A stretch of 64,000 nucleotides of DNA from Erythrobacter colymbi (GCF_002155685.1 NZ_MUYK01000005.1:186001-250000); one strand, 5' to 3'; numbered from the stretch's first letter, positions 34,253 through 43,936 are shown. Program-made: numbers and translations. The notes: generated by a model not told the origin, from the sequence alone.

Positions 34253-35113
34253 CTATTCCTCGCGCGCGCCGTCCGCGTTCTCGGCCAGCATCCCCTCGAT
34301 ATCGGCGGCGGTATAGCCGGTGAGCTTGCTGACCTTCGCCTTCTCGGCCTTCGACAGTTCGGCGAAGCTGCGCTTGGGCGGCAGATCGGCCGTGGCGGCC
34401 TTCATCTTCTCCTCCATGCTGGCGAAGCTCGCCATCAGCTGCGGCAGCGATTCCATCGTCGCGCTGACGATCCGCGGATCGCTCGACATGGTGAAGCTCT
34501 TGCGCGCATAGGCCGCGCCGCTGTCGGTGAGGAAGAAGGCTTCGACATCGTCGAGCTCCTTCTGCGAGAAGTGGATCGCGTAGAGCTCCGACATCGCCTT
34601 GCGCATGGTCGGCTCCATCGCGGTCATCATGTCGCGCATCAGTGCCGGCATCAGCGCCCGCTCGCGCTTGTGGCGTTCGGCATAGGCCGGATCGAACAGC
34701 GCGGCGAGCTCGGCCGCCTGCGCCTCGGTGAGATCGAGCGCGGCGGGGCCGATGCCCACGCCCTTGCGGATCGTCTCGTCCGCCGGGGCCTCGGTCGCAT
34801 CGAGCATCGGGCCGAGCAGCTTGTCGAACATTCCGCCCATCATCTCGCCCAGCGTGCCCTCGGGAATCATGCGGTTGATCACCCGCTGCGCCTGCGGCAG
34901 GCGGGCCTCCTGCTCGGCGGTGAGCGGCTCGACCTTGAACATGGCGCCGAGCGCGGCCATCGCCTGATCCATGCCCTCGGCCCCGCTGCCGGCGGGGCCA
35001 TCGATGCGCTCGCCGACAACCATGGGGGCGGGCGGCGGCGTGTCCTGCGCGGCAAGCACCGCCGGAGTGGTCAGGGCAGCCGATGCGGCCAGCAGGATAC
35101 CAAAGCGCTTCAT
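34253..35113 (-). CDS. secreted DUF2059 family protein
   Basis: 286 aa with signal peptide MKRFGILLAASAALTTPAVLA. The C-terminal half has the DUF2059 pattern: MRKAMSELYAIHFSQKELDD followed by VEAFFLTDSGAAYARKSF, repeated in weaker form earlier (LTEAQAAELAALFDPAYAER). The family is helical, periplasmic and of unknown function. It lies between the J-like/Hsp70 pair and the helicase, in the same direction, with 48 bases to the J-like gene. Confidence 0.75.
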   Translation of the reverse strand: MKRFGILLAASAALTTPAVLAAQDTPPPAPMVVGERIDGPAGSGAEGMDQAMAALGAMFKVEPLTAEQEARLPQAQRVINRMIPEGTLGEMMGGMFDKLLGPMLDATEAPADETIRKGVGIGPAALDLTEAQAAELAALFDPAYAERHKRERALMPALMRDMMTAMEPTMRKAMSELYAIHFSQKELDDVEAFFLTDSGAAYARKSFTMSSDPRIVSATMESLPQLMASFASMEEKMKAATADLPPKRSFAELSKAEKAKVSKLTGYTAADIEGMLAENADGAREE

Positions 35114-35161
35114 TGCAATCCTCCGATGGTGTTCGTTGCATTCCGGCCGACAGATCGCGGC

Positions 35162-36814
35162 CTACAGTCCCTTGAGCACTTCCTTGGGCACCTTGCCCGG
35201 CGCCGCGCGCACGGCTTCGACAAGCGCGAATTCGACGCCGCAGCGGTCGGGGCTGTCGGGGTTCCTGAGCGCTGCCACCAGCCGCTCCTCCGACAGGCCG
35301 CTTCGCTTGAGCATCGCCTCGATCAGCCAGCCGGGGATGGTGTAGCGGGTTTCGCCCCCTTCGGCCTTGTTGCTCAGCACCTTGGCCTCCAACAGCTGGC
35401 GCAGCAGCGCCTGTTCGCGTGACTGCTCCTTGTCGGTGAGCTTCAGGTCAAGCTTGCGCAGATCGCCGCGCATCAGCTTCTGGCACGCATCGCCGGGCAG
35501 CCTTCGCGCCGCGTTGAGCCACAGCGACTTGAGATCGGCCCGCACCACGAGTTCATTGTTCGCGGCGACCTGCGACGCACCGATGGCCTGAGTCCGCGCA
35601 TAGTCGATCGGTTCGATGGGAGCCTTGTCCGCGATGCTCACCAGCGCCTCGAAGGTCTTGGCGAAGTTCGGATCGGCCGCGCGAACATCGGCGAACTTGA
35701 AGCCCTTGCCGAAGACCCTGTCGGCGGCGATGTCGAGCTCGGCTGTTTTCAGGGCGGCCTCGACCTCGGCGAGAGGCGGCTTGCCGGCATCGTCGTCCCC
35801 TGTCGGCCCCATCAGTGCCGCGACGCCGCGCATCAGGGCGAAGAACAGCACCACGAAGAGCAGCGCCCCGCCGAAGCCGCGTCCGGCATTGGACGCGCCC
35901 TCGGCCACGCCGCCACCGTTCTCCCACGAGCGGACGCGCTCGGCATCGAGCAGGCTTTCGAGCTCGGGATAGCGTTCGCGGATGCCGGTGAGCAGGCGGT
36001 GGATGTCGAGCCGCCTGACGCGGAGCCGGTCGACGAAACCGGCGCGGCCCGGGCGGGAGAGTTCCGCCCACGCCTTGTGCAGCGGGTGGCCGGGCTGCTG
36101 CACCTTCTCGTGGAAGCGCATCCCCTTGAGGCGGTCGTTGAGGAAGCGCAGCGCGTAGCGTTCCTCCAGCGCGCCCGCCTCGCCCAGCCAGTGGAAGGCC
36201 TCGTTGGCCGGCTCGACGAAGGGCGCCGATCGCGGCCAGGTGCGCGCGAAGAGCTCGCCGAGCGCATTGTCGAGCGCATCGTGTTCGAGAAGGTCCGCCT
36301 CCTCCGCGCGCGCGATCAGCACGCCGAGCGCGGCGAGGCCCGTCTCCAGCTGCTCGTGGGTGACCGCCTCCTCGCTCGGTTCGCCATCGGGGTAGAGCAC
36401 GTCGAGCATGGTGTTCCACGCCGCCTGCGCGCGCAGCTGGGCTTCGGTGAGTTCGGGCGCGGGATCGTCACCGGAGACGGGATCGGGATGCTGGGCGGAC
36501 GGGCTGTCATCCCACGGGTAGTCCGCGTCGTCCCAGTCGCCGAGGCCGATGTCGTCGTCATCATCATCGTCGTCGAGACTGCCGAGGCCGTAGACTTCGC
36601 CCTCGTCCTCCTCGCCCGCGCTTTCTTCCTCCACATCGGGCTGCGCGGCCAGCCACAGGGCGTGGTCGCGCGCGCGGCGCAGTTCGGCGTAGCCTGCGAT
36701 ATCGTCGTCGAGATTGGTCGCGCGCAGGATATCGGCATAGGCCTTGCGGATCGCGCCCGTATCCTTGGTCGGGTCGATCCCGAGGCGGCTCCACGGAAAG
36801 GCGCGGCGGCTCAT
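35162..36814 (-). CDS. J-domain-like membrane protein without HPD, partner of HscC
   Basis: 550 aa. The N-terminus (FPWSRLGIDPTKDTGAIRKA, then NLDDDIAGYAELRRARDHAL) has the helix pattern of DjlB/DjlC-type J domains, which work with HscC in E. coli, but no His-Pro-Asp triplet is found. A long acidic stretch with runs of Asp lies near residue 80, a helical middle part follows, one membrane segment is at about 308-330 (GALLFVVLFFALMRGVAALM), and a C-terminal domain of about 220 residues. ATGA overlap with the Hsp70 gene shows tight coupling, so the pair is very likely functional together. Confidence 0.7.
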   Translation of the reverse strand: MSRRAFPWSRLGIDPTKDTGAIRKAYADILRATNLDDDIAGYAELRRARDHALWLAAQPDVEEESAGEEDEGEVYGLGSLDDDDDDDDIGLGDWDDADYPWDDSPSAQHPDPVSGDDPAPELTEAQLRAQAAWNTMLDVLYPDGEPSEEAVTHEQLETGLAALGVLIARAEEADLLEHDALDNALGELFARTWPRSAPFVEPANEAFHWLGEAGALEERYALRFLNDRLKGMRFHEKVQQPGHPLHKAWAELSRPGRAGFVDRLRVRRLDIHRLLTGIRERYPELESLLDAERVRSWENGGGVAEGASNAGRGFGGALLFVVLFFALMRGVAALMGPTGDDDAGKPPLAEVEAALKTAELDIAADRVFGKGFKFADVRAADPNFAKTFEALVSIADKAPIEPIDYARTQAIGASQVAANNELVVRADLKSLWLNAARRLPGDACQKLMRGDLRKLDLKLTDKEQSREQALLRQLLEAKVLSNKAEGGETRYTIPGWLIEAMLKRSGLSEERLVAALRNPDSPDRCGVEFALVEAVRAAPGKVPKEVLKGL

Positions 36815-38529
36815 AGAGGAGACTGTGCGTCGATCTCGTCGAGCAGCTGCCCGAGCGCATCGCGCGCATCGGCGATGAGGCGCGGGTCCTGCGTCTCGAG
36901 CGCGCCCTGGAACTGGGTCAGCGCATGGCCGATCACGTCGCGGACATGGCCGGTGAAGCCCTCGTATGCCCGCTCGGCCCGCGCCAGCATGGCAACATTG
37001 TCGGCCTCCTCGCGCGGGTGGACCTTGAGCTTTTCCAGACGCTTGCGGCTTTCGGCGATGTCCTTCTGGCTGCGGCGATCATCCTCGTCCACGATCACCA
37101 TGTTGCGCGTGAGGCCCGTCGCCGGGACTGCCACGTCGACATCGAGCAGCCCGCTGGTGTCGTAGGTGAAACGCACGTCAACCTGCACCTCGCCGGCCGG
37201 ACGCGGGGGGACGGGCACGGTCAGCTCGCCCAGCTTGACGTTCTTCTTCACGTCGCGCGCTTCGCCCTGGTAGATCGCGAAAGTGACCTGCCGCTGGTTG
37301 TCGCCGAGGGTGAAGAACCGCTCCATCCGGCTGACCGGCACGGGCGTGTTGCGCTCGATGATGGGCGCGAAGATGTCGTCGTGGAAGACGCCGTGCGCAT
37401 CGCGGGTGGCGGTGTTGACGCCCAGCGTGAAGGGCGCGACGTCGGTGATGCGGATCTCCTCGAGCCCCTCCCCGCCCGACAGCAGCCCGGCCTGGATCGC
37501 CGCGCCCAGCGCGACCGCGTGATCGGGGTGGACGGTGGAATTGGGGAAGCGCCCGAACATCCGGGTCAGCGCCTTCCGCACCACCGGCATGCGGGTGGCC
37601 CCGCCGACCAGCACGATGTCCGACAGGCTCTTCACGTCGATATGGCAATCGCGCAGCGCCCGGATCACCGGATCGCGCAGCTTGCGCACGAGGCCGGCTG
37701 CGGCTTCCTCGAAGGCTTCGGTCGTGACCATCGTCCCGGCGGACTTGCCGTCGATCGTCAGCACGAATTCGGCCTTCTCCGAAGTGGACAGCGCGCGGCG
37801 GGTGCGCTCGGCGGCGAGCTTCATCAGCGCATCGCGGCGCGTGACCGACACGCCCTCCAGCGCCGCGTGGCCGAGCAGCTGCGGCTCGACCATCCGCGCG
37901 AGGACGGCATCGAAATCGTCTCCCCCCAGCCGGTTGTCGCCCGCCGAGGCGCGCACCTCGACGATCCCGTCGAACATCTCGACGATCGAGACGTCGAAGG
38001 TCCCTCCGCCAAGGTCGAAGACGAGGAACGGCTCGCGGTCGCCCTTGTCGGCAAGGCCGAAGGCGAGCGCGGCGGCGGTGGGCTCGTTGATGAGGCGCTT
38101 GACCTCGAGCCCGGCGATCTCGCCCGCGCGGCGCGTGGCGCGGCGCTGGCGTTCGTTGAAATAGGCCGGGACCGTGATGACCGCCTCGGTCGGGCGCTCG
38201 CCGGTCGCCGCCTCGACATCGTCGGCGAGGCTGCGCAGCACCATCGCCGAGAGGTCTTCGGGCGTCAGCGTCGTGCCCGCGAGGGTGACGGTGGAGGCGG
38301 TGCCCATCATCCGCTTGAAGCTGGTGACGGTATCGGCCGGGTGGGTCGCCATCCGGTCGACCGCGGCCTCGCCCACCCAGCTCTGCCCGCCCTTGGCCAG
38401 ACTGACCGCCGAGGGCGTGAGTTCCCGCCCAAGCGCATTGGGCACGAGTTGCGGGACACCGTCCTTCCACAGCGCAACCGCGCTGTTGGTGGTGCCGAGA
38501 TCAATACCGACGAGCATGCCAAATGTCAT
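36811..38529 (-). CDS. hscC: Hsp70-type chaperone, HscC family
   Basis: 572-aa Hsp70 shorter than DnaK. ATPase landmarks: VGIDLGTTNSAVALWKDG, VITVPAYFNERQRRATRRAG, LINEPTAAALAFGLAD, FLVFDLGGGTFDVSIVEMFD and IVLVGGATRMPVVRKALTRM. The substrate domain follows (ITDVAPFTLGVNTATRD, VRFTYDTSGLLDVDV) with a short lid. The early DGVPQLVPNALG segment and length match HscC rather than DnaK. Start may be 38529 or the Met four codons later. Coupled to the HPD-less J-like gene downstream. Confidence 0.9.
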   Translation of the reverse strand: MTFGMLVGIDLGTTNSAVALWKDGVPQLVPNALGRELTPSAVSLAKGGQSWVGEAAVDRMATHPADTVTSFKRMMGTASTVTLAGTTLTPEDLSAMVLRSLADDVEAATGERPTEAVITVPAYFNERQRRATRRAGEIAGLEVKRLINEPTAAALAFGLADKGDREPFLVFDLGGGTFDVSIVEMFDGIVEVRASAGDNRLGGDDFDAVLARMVEPQLLGHAALEGVSVTRRDALMKLAAERTRRALSTSEKAEFVLTIDGKSAGTMVTTEAFEEAAAGLVRKLRDPVIRALRDCHIDVKSLSDIVLVGGATRMPVVRKALTRMFGRFPNSTVHPDHAVALGAAIQAGLLSGGEGLEEIRITDVAPFTLGVNTATRDAHGVFHDDIFAPIIERNTPVPVSRMERFFTLGDNQRQVTFAIYQGEARDVKKNVKLGELTVPVPPRPAGEVQVDVRFTYDTSGLLDVDVAVPATGLTRNMVIVDEDDRRSQKDIAESRKRLEKLKVHPREEADNVAMLARAERAYEGFTGHVRDVIGHALTQFQGALETQDPRLIADARDALGQLLDEIDAQSPL

Positions 38530-38576
38530 AGCGCGGGGCGCGCGTCAGGCAATTGGAATTGCGGCGGGATTGGCGG

Positions 38577-39992
38577 TCAGTGGCCGACCTGTTCGCCCCG
38601 CTCCAGCCCCGATGCCGCCAGCTGCGCATCGATCTGCGCGAGCAGGCGGTCGAGGCCTTCGGGCGTATCGCTTTCCGCCCGCGCGACCAGCACGTCCTGC
38701 GTATTCGAGGCGCGCAGCAGCCACCAACCGTCCGCGGTGTTGACGCGCACGCCATCAGTGGCGTTGACGCTCTCGACCTCGGGGCCGGGGCTGGTGGTGA
38801 GGCGGTGGGCGATTTCCTCCATCGCGGCGAATTTGCGGGCCTCGTCGACCTGGAAGCGCAGCTCGGGGGTGTTGAGCATCGGCGGGATCGCACCGCGCAG
38901 CTCGGTGACCGATTTGCCGAGCCGGGCCGAGGCCGCCAGCAGGCGCACGCCCGCGTAGAGCGCGTCGTCGAACCCGTAATATTCGTCCGCGAAGAACACG
39001 TGGCCGCTCATTTCGCCCGCGAGCGGCGCACCTGTTTCCTTCATTTTGGATTTGATCAGCGAGTGGCCGGTCTTCCACATCAGCGGTTCCCCGCCGAGCT
39101 CCGCCACCCGGTCGAACAGCGCGCGGCTCGCCTTCACATCGGCGATGATCGTCGCCTTCGGGCGCCTCTTGAGCAGGTCCTCGGCATAGATCATCAGCAG
39201 CTGGTCACCCCAGACCACCCGGCCCGTGCCGTCGATCGCCCCGATCCGGTCGCCATCCCCGTCGAAGGCTACTCCAAAATCGAGGTTCTTTGCCGCGACG
39301 AGCGCGCGAAGATCGGTCAGGTTGGCTTCGACAGTCGGATCAGGATGGTGATTGGGAAAATGTCCGTCAACTTCGGTAAAGAGCAGATGGTGTTCCCCCG
39401 GCAGCCGGGCGGCGAGCGCTTCGAGCGCGGGGCCGGCGGCGCCGTTGCCCGCATCCCAGCCGACGCGGAGGGTCTCCAGATCGGCGCGTTCGATGCCGGC
39501 CAGTCCCTCGAGCAGGCGCTCGACATACTCGCCAAGGATGTCGCGCGAGGTGATCGTGCCGGTGCCGCTGGCGAACGCACCGTCTGCTGCCAGTTTCCCG
39601 AGCTTCTGGATATCGGCGCCGAAGAACGGGCGCCCCAGAAATACCATCTTGAAGCCATTGTAATTGGGGGGATTGTGGCTGCCAGTTATCTGAATGCCGC
39701 CATCCACCTGTTCATCTGAGGCTTCGGCGTAATAGAGCATCGGCGTCGCCGCGAGGCCGATCCGCACCACATCGCAGCCGCTGGCGTTGAGCCCCTCGAC
39801 CAGCGCGTGCTCAAGCATCGGCGAGCTGACGCGCCCGTCATAGCCCACCGCCACGGTCCTGCCGCCCGCCTCGCGCAGCAGCGTGCCGAACGCCCGGCCG
39901 ATGGCGCGCGCATCGTCCGCACCCAGCGTCTCGCCGATGATCCCGCGAATGTCGTATTCGCGCAGCACGGTGGGGTGGAAGTGGTGTTGCAT
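38577..39992 (-). CDS. phosphomannomutase / phosphoglucomutase
   Basis: 471-aa alpha-D-phosphohexomutase (AlgC/ManB type), interconverting 1- and 6-phosphates of mannose and glucose for polysaccharide precursors. Active-site serine loop GIQITGSHNPPNYNGFKMV, metal loop GVAFDGDGDRIGAID, sugar loop GEMSGHVFFADEYYGFDDAL and phosphate loop at the C-terminus (LLRASNTQDVLVARAES). N-terminal LREYDIRGIIGETL is typical of the bacterial bifunctional enzyme. AAGGAGAACC before the ATG. Confidence 0.94.
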   Translation of the reverse strand: MQHHFHPTVLREYDIRGIIGETLGADDARAIGRAFGTLLREAGGRTVAVGYDGRVSSPMLEHALVEGLNASGCDVVRIGLAATPMLYYAEASDEQVDGGIQITGSHNPPNYNGFKMVFLGRPFFGADIQKLGKLAADGAFASGTGTITSRDILGEYVERLLEGLAGIERADLETLRVGWDAGNGAAGPALEALAARLPGEHHLLFTEVDGHFPNHHPDPTVEANLTDLRALVAAKNLDFGVAFDGDGDRIGAIDGTGRVVWGDQLLMIYAEDLLKRRPKATIIADVKASRALFDRVAELGGEPLMWKTGHSLIKSKMKETGAPLAGEMSGHVFFADEYYGFDDALYAGVRLLAASARLGKSVTELRGAIPPMLNTPELRFQVDEARKFAAMEEIAHRLTTSPGPEVESVNATDGVRVNTADGWWLLRASNTQDVLVARAESDTPEGLDRLLAQIDAQLAASGLERGEQVGH

Positions 39993-40183
39993 GATCGAGA
40001 GGTTCTCCTTGCCGCGCCGGCTGGCGATGTTCGCGAAGGGCGGCGGCGTACCATACGCCCGATCCCGCCAGAACGACGTCCGCTTTGCGGATCATCGTCA
40101 GGCATCCCCCCGCAGTGATGCGACCTGCCCCTGAAACCCCTGCCCCGGCTTTGTGTCAATCCCGCTAAGCTGTGGCTGTGCCG

Positions 40184-40483
40184 TTACGCGCCGCCATCGT
40201 CCTGCGGATAGGGCAGTTCGTCGAGCAGCAGGTCGCGCGCGGCGTTGGCCTCCTGCATCGCGGCGTTGGTGCCGCCCTTGTCGGGATGCACCAGTGTGGT
40301 CAGCCGGCGATGGGCCTGGATGATCTCCTCGCGCCCCGCCCCTGCTTCGACCCCGAGCAGCTTGCGCGCGCGGAACACCGCCTGCGATCGCGTCGGGGAG
40401 GCGCGCAGCAGCTCCCACGGCCACTTGCCCAGTGCCCAGCGGCAGAAGACGCAGGCGATGGCGATGAATATAAGGTACTTCAT
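40184..40483 (-). CDS. small membrane-anchored J-domain protein
   Basis: 99 aa: one N-terminal membrane helix (MKYLIFIAIACVFCRWALGK) and a C-terminal J domain with an intact HPD (HRRLTTLVHPDKGG). Layout resembles TIM14/Pam18-like proteins, which stimulate an Hsp70 at a membrane. Its start overlaps the stop of mipZ as ATGA, so the two are translated together. Its Hsp70 partner could be DnaK; the HscC gene lies less than 2 kb away. Confidence 0.82.
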   Translation of the reverse strand: MKYLIFIAIACVFCRWALGKWPWELLRASPTRSQAVFRARKLLGVEAGAGREEIIQAHRRLTTLVHPDKGGTNAAMQEANAARDLLLDELPYPQDDGGA

Positions 40484-41334
40484 GCCAGCTCCAATTCGCC
40501 CTGTTCGCGGCTGAATTCGGGCAGGTTCAGCGCCTTCACCAGCGCGCGCAGCTCCTGCCGCGCAACGAGATGGCTGGTGCCGAGCTCACCCAGATGCCCC
40601 TTGTCGAGCAAGGTCAGGCCCGAGGGAAACAGCTCGCGATAGATCACGCGCTCCGACAGGCCCTGCGTCACCCGGAAGCCGACGCGCTTCGACATCTCGT
40701 TGAGCGCCTTGTGCAGACGCGCCTGGTTCTTCGCCTCGACGTGGCCGGTGCGGTTGCGCACGACGATCCAGTCCATCTCGGGGCGCTGCTGTTCGATGGT
40801 CATGCGGCTGCGCTTCAATCGCGCTTCCCAGATCAGCTCGGCGAAGAAGGAGAGCTTCCTCACCTTGAACGTCTCGGCATCGACCTGACCGATCAGGTCG
40901 AAATCGACGAAGCTGTCGTTCATCGGCGTCACCAGCGTATCGGCATGCTCCACCGCGATGCGGGCAAAGGGATCGTCGCGGCCGGGATTGTCGATGATCA
41001 GGAAATCGCAGCTCGCCTCAAGCCGGCGGATCATCGCGATGAGATCGCCGGTGGTCTCGCCCCGGAACACCTCGCAATCGGGGGTCGGCAGGGTCAGCCC
41101 GCGCTTCTCCAGCGTGCCGAGCCGGTTCTCGATATAGCGGTGCGTGGTGCGCTGGCGCGGATCGAGGTCGATCGAGGCCACCCGCGCGCCGAGATAGGAC
41201 AGCGCCACCGCGATATGCACCGCCGTGGTCGACTTGCCCGTGCCGCCCTTCTCGTTCGCGAACACGATCCGGTGCGCCTGCCCCTTGCGCAAGGTCCGGG
41301 TTGCGGCGGGTTCGGAAGGGACGGCGGCAGGCAT
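40480..41334 (-). CDS. mipZ: cell division plane positioning ATPase MipZ
   Basis: 284-aa ParA-like ATPase that in alphaproteobacteria forms a gradient from the poles and blocks FtsZ. Deviant Walker A FANEKGGTGKSTTAVH, then VASIDLDPRQRTTHRYIENR (switch I), FLIIDNPGRDD, TLVTPMNDSFVDFDLIGQVD, MDWIVVRNR, and KRVGFRVTQGLSERVIYREL, all matching MipZ closely. Start at 41334 chosen as the nearest ATG giving a short N-terminal tail before the Walker box. Divergent from panC. Confidence 0.93.
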   Translation of the reverse strand: MPAAVPSEPAATRTLRKGQAHRIVFANEKGGTGKSTTAVHIAVALSYLGARVASIDLDPRQRTTHRYIENRLGTLEKRGLTLPTPDCEVFRGETTGDLIAMIRRLEASCDFLIIDNPGRDDPFARIAVEHADTLVTPMNDSFVDFDLIGQVDAETFKVRKLSFFAELIWEARLKRSRMTIEQQRPEMDWIVVRNRTGHVEAKNQARLHKALNEMSKRVGFRVTQGLSERVIYRELFPSGLTLLDKGHLGELGTSHLVARQELRALVKALNLPEFSREQGELELA

Positions 41335-41419
41335 CACGGGTCTCTCGGAGGAGCGGCTTGAAATGGGACAGCAAGCGCCGCTAGGGCGTGCTCTCGCGTG
41401 TATCCTTGGAGGCCTGACG

Positions 41420-42286
41420 GTGCAAACGGTCAAGACGTTGCAAATGTTGAGAACCGCTTTGGCACATCTACGTGGCAATACGGGGTCAACCGTGGCGCTG
41501 GTGCCAACCATGGGCGCGCTGCACGAAGGCCATCTGACACTGGTCCGCCGCGCGCGGGCCGAAGCCGATCACGTGGTCGCCTCGATCTTCGTGAACCCCA
41601 AGCAGTTCGGCCCGAACGAGGATCTCGACGCCTACCCCCGCCAGCTCGCCGCCGATGCCGCAATGCTCGAGGCCGAGGGCGTGGCGCTATTGTGGGCGCC
41701 CGATGTCGCGGCGATGTATCCCGAAGGTTTCGCCACCAGCATCGGTGTGGCGGGGGTGAGCGACGGGCTGTGCGGCGCAGCGCGGCCCGGGCATTTCGAC
41801 GGTGTGGCGACGGTCGTGTGCAAGCTCTTCAACCAGGTCGCGCCCGACATGGCGTTCTTTGGCGAGAAGGACTTCCAGCAGCTCGCCGTGATCCGCACCA
41901 TGGCGCGCGACCTCGATCTGACGCAGCCCCCTGTCGACCGCATCTTCGGCGTGCCCACCGTGCGCGAGGCGGATGGCCTCGCGATGAGCAGCCGCAACCG
42001 CTACCTCTCCCCCGACCAGCGCGCCGCCGCCGCCGCCCTGCCCCGGGCGATGCAGGCAGCCGTTGCCGCGATCGACGGTGGCGGGGATGTGGCCGATGCG
42101 CTTGCGGGCTTGCAGGCGGATATCCTCGCCGCGGGCTTCTCGAGCGTCGACTACGCCACCCTCGCCGACGCCCGTTCGCTCGCGACCCTCTCGGCGCTCG
42201 GCCCCGATCCCGCCCGCCTGCTGGTCGCTGCGAGGATCGGCGGCACCCGCCTGATCGACAACCTGCCGGTCAATCGCACCGCCTAG
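41420..42286 (+). CDS. panC: pantothenate synthetase
   Basis: 288-aa enzyme joining pantoate and beta-alanine with ATP. LVPTMGALHEGHLTLVRRA (HIGH-like motif), SIFVNPKQFGPNEDLDAYPR, LFNQVAPDMAFFGEKDFQQL and GLAMSSRNRYLSPDQR are the family motifs. I chose the GTG at 41420 (QTVKTLQMLRTAL) because TTGGAGG lies seven bases before it and the family usually starts so; longer frames have no support. panB is not in the window. Confidence 0.94.
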   Translation: MQTVKTLQMLRTALAHLRGNTGSTVALVPTMGALHEGHLTLVRRARAEADHVVASIFVNPKQFGPNEDLDAYPRQLAADAAMLEAEGVALLWAPDVAAMYPEGFATSIGVAGVSDGLCGAARPGHFDGVATVVCKLFNQVAPDMAFFGEKDFQQLAVIRTMARDLDLTQPPVDRIFGVPTVREADGLAMSSRNRYLSPDQRAAAAALPRAMQAAVAAIDGGGDVADALAGLQADILAAGFSSVDYATLADARSLATLSALGPDPARLLVAARIGGTRLIDNLPVNRTA

Positions 42287-42344
42287 GCCAGCAACGCATT
42301 GACGCAACCGCGCCTTCAGTGGCATGGGCGCATCCGGATCGCGG

Positions 42345-42418
<74 letters not shown>

Positions 42419-42539
42419 GCCCCCACCAATCCCCTGAAATAGCTGAGAAATCCGCCTCTCAGGAGATAGAATCCTGCCCGTCATAAATGGTCCGTACAAG
42501 GACTACGCGGCGAGGCCTATGTGCCGCCGCCGCGGTGCG

Positions 42540-43856
42540 TCAGGTGCGCTCTGCCGCGGCCGCCGCGGGCGTTTCGGCGGTCACTCTGGCACCGCGCAGG
42601 GCGTACCACAGGATGTAGACTTCGCAGGCGACCGTCAGCCAGAACGAGTTCTGGAGGCCCACCTTGTCCGCCAGCCACCCCTGCACCACCACGAGCGCCC
42701 CGCCAGCGATGGCGGTGATCAGCAGGCCGGAGCCCTCTTCGGTCAGCGGCCCCAGCCCCTTGATCCCGAGCGCGAAGATCGTCGGGAACATGATCGAGTG
42801 GCACAGGCCGACCATGATCAGCGCCCACATTGCGGCCGGGCCGTGCAGCGTCGCCGCGCCGATCATCACCAGCAGCGCTGCGGTCGCATAGGCGGCAAGG
42901 ATGTTCTCTGCGGCAAAGCGCTTCATCAGAAAGGCCCCGGCAAACCGGCCGACCATCATGCCGCCCCACAGCATGACGAGGTAATTCGCCGCCTCGGCAT
43001 GGGTCATGTTGCCGATGGCTGGCTGCGAGACGAAGTTGATAAAAAGGTTGGCGACGCCGATTTCGGCGATCAGGTAGATGAAGATCGCCGGCACTCCGAA
43101 CACGAGGTTGCGGTGGTTCCAGAGCGACAGGTGCTTGCGCTCCTCGGCATTGGCGCGGCGGGTGTCCTCGCCAAGGCTCGGCAGCTGCGCGCGCGAGAAC
43201 ACCACCGCGATCGCGATCAGAACCAGCGCGACCAGCAGATAGGGCAGCTGGGTCGCCTGGGCATCGGCCAGCCGCTGGTCGGCGGTCAGCATCGTGCCTT
43301 CGAGCGTGGTGCCCGACACCGTCCGACTGAGGATCAGGTAACCGCCGAAATAGGGCGCGAAGAAGGTGCCCATCGAATTGAACGCCTGCACCAGCGTAAG
43401 GCGGCTTTCCGAGCTCTCGGGCGGGCCGATCACGGCGACATAGGGGTTGGCCGCCACCTGCAGCAGCGCGATCCCGCAGGCGATGACGAACAGCGCCAGC
43501 AGCGTGATCTCGTAGGAAGGTATCCGCGCCGCCGGGATCATGCCCAGCGCGCCCACCGCCATGATTGAAAGACCGATAATGATGGCCTTTTTGTAGCCGA
43601 CCCGCTCGATCAGGAAGGCCGAGGGCATCGAGGCGACGCCATAGGCGATGAACCACACGCTCTCGATCAGGGTGGTCTGGGTGTAGTTGAGATCAAACAC
43701 GCTCCTGAGGTGCGGCAGCAGCGTGTTGTTGATGACGGTGATGAAGCCCCACATGAAAAACAGGCTCGCGAGCAAGGCCAGCGCCTTGCCGTGTCCGCCC
43801 GCGGATGCGCCGGGCACACGCGCTGCCACCGAACCCTGCGATACCGGACCCGCCAC
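42540..43856 (-). CDS. FucP-like MFS sugar permease
   Basis: 438-aa inner membrane sugar/proton symporter of the fucose/galactose/glucose permease family. LLASLFFMWGFITVINNTLL is the hallmark first helix, followed by 11 more; LQVAANPYVAVIGPPESSES and LTLVQAFNSMGTFFAPYFGG are the family's central motifs. GTG start at 43856 with GGGAGAGG before it. Divergent from the mutarotase gene of the sugar locus, so it probably brings galactose or a similar sugar into the cytoplasm for the enzymes encoded next to it. Confidence 0.9.
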   Translation of the reverse strand: MAGPVSQGSVAARVPGASAGGHGKALALLASLFFMWGFITVINNTLLPHLRSVFDLNYTQTTLIESVWFIAYGVASMPSAFLIERVGYKKAIIIGLSIMAVGALGMIPAARIPSYEITLLALFVIACGIALLQVAANPYVAVIGPPESSESRLTLVQAFNSMGTFFAPYFGGYLILSRTVSGTTLEGTMLTADQRLADAQATQLPYLLVALVLIAIAVVFSRAQLPSLGEDTRRANAEERKHLSLWNHRNLVFGVPAIFIYLIAEIGVANLFINFVSQPAIGNMTHAEAANYLVMLWGGMMVGRFAGAFLMKRFAAENILAAYATAALLVMIGAATLHGPAAMWALIMVGLCHSIMFPTIFALGIKGLGPLTEEGSGLLITAIAGGALVVVQGWLADKVGLQNSFWLTVACEVYILWYALRGARVTAETPAAAAAERT

Positions 43857-43936
43857 TCTGCCTCTCCCCGTCTTGTCTTGCCCATTTGTATGAGTATAAG
43901 GAGATCAAGTCAATCAAGGCACGGGCTGGAGGGTCT
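43857..43936. promoter_or_regulatory. divergent promoter region of the sugar locus
   Basis: Eighty bases serving both the permease (leftward) and the mutarotase operon (rightward). It contains the AT-rich TTTGTATGAGTATAAGG at about 43886-43902, the best candidate for a regulator or promoter site, though no clean inverted repeat. The GntR protein encoded at 48840 is the likely regulator. Confidence 0.4.

Noticed and set aside
39838..40095. Small minus-strand ORF starting MIRKADVVLAGSG upstream of the phosphohexomutase
   Set aside because: It runs out of frame into the enzyme gene and its end is a shadow; the enzyme has its own AAGGAGAACC start site, so this is at best a leader peptide without support.
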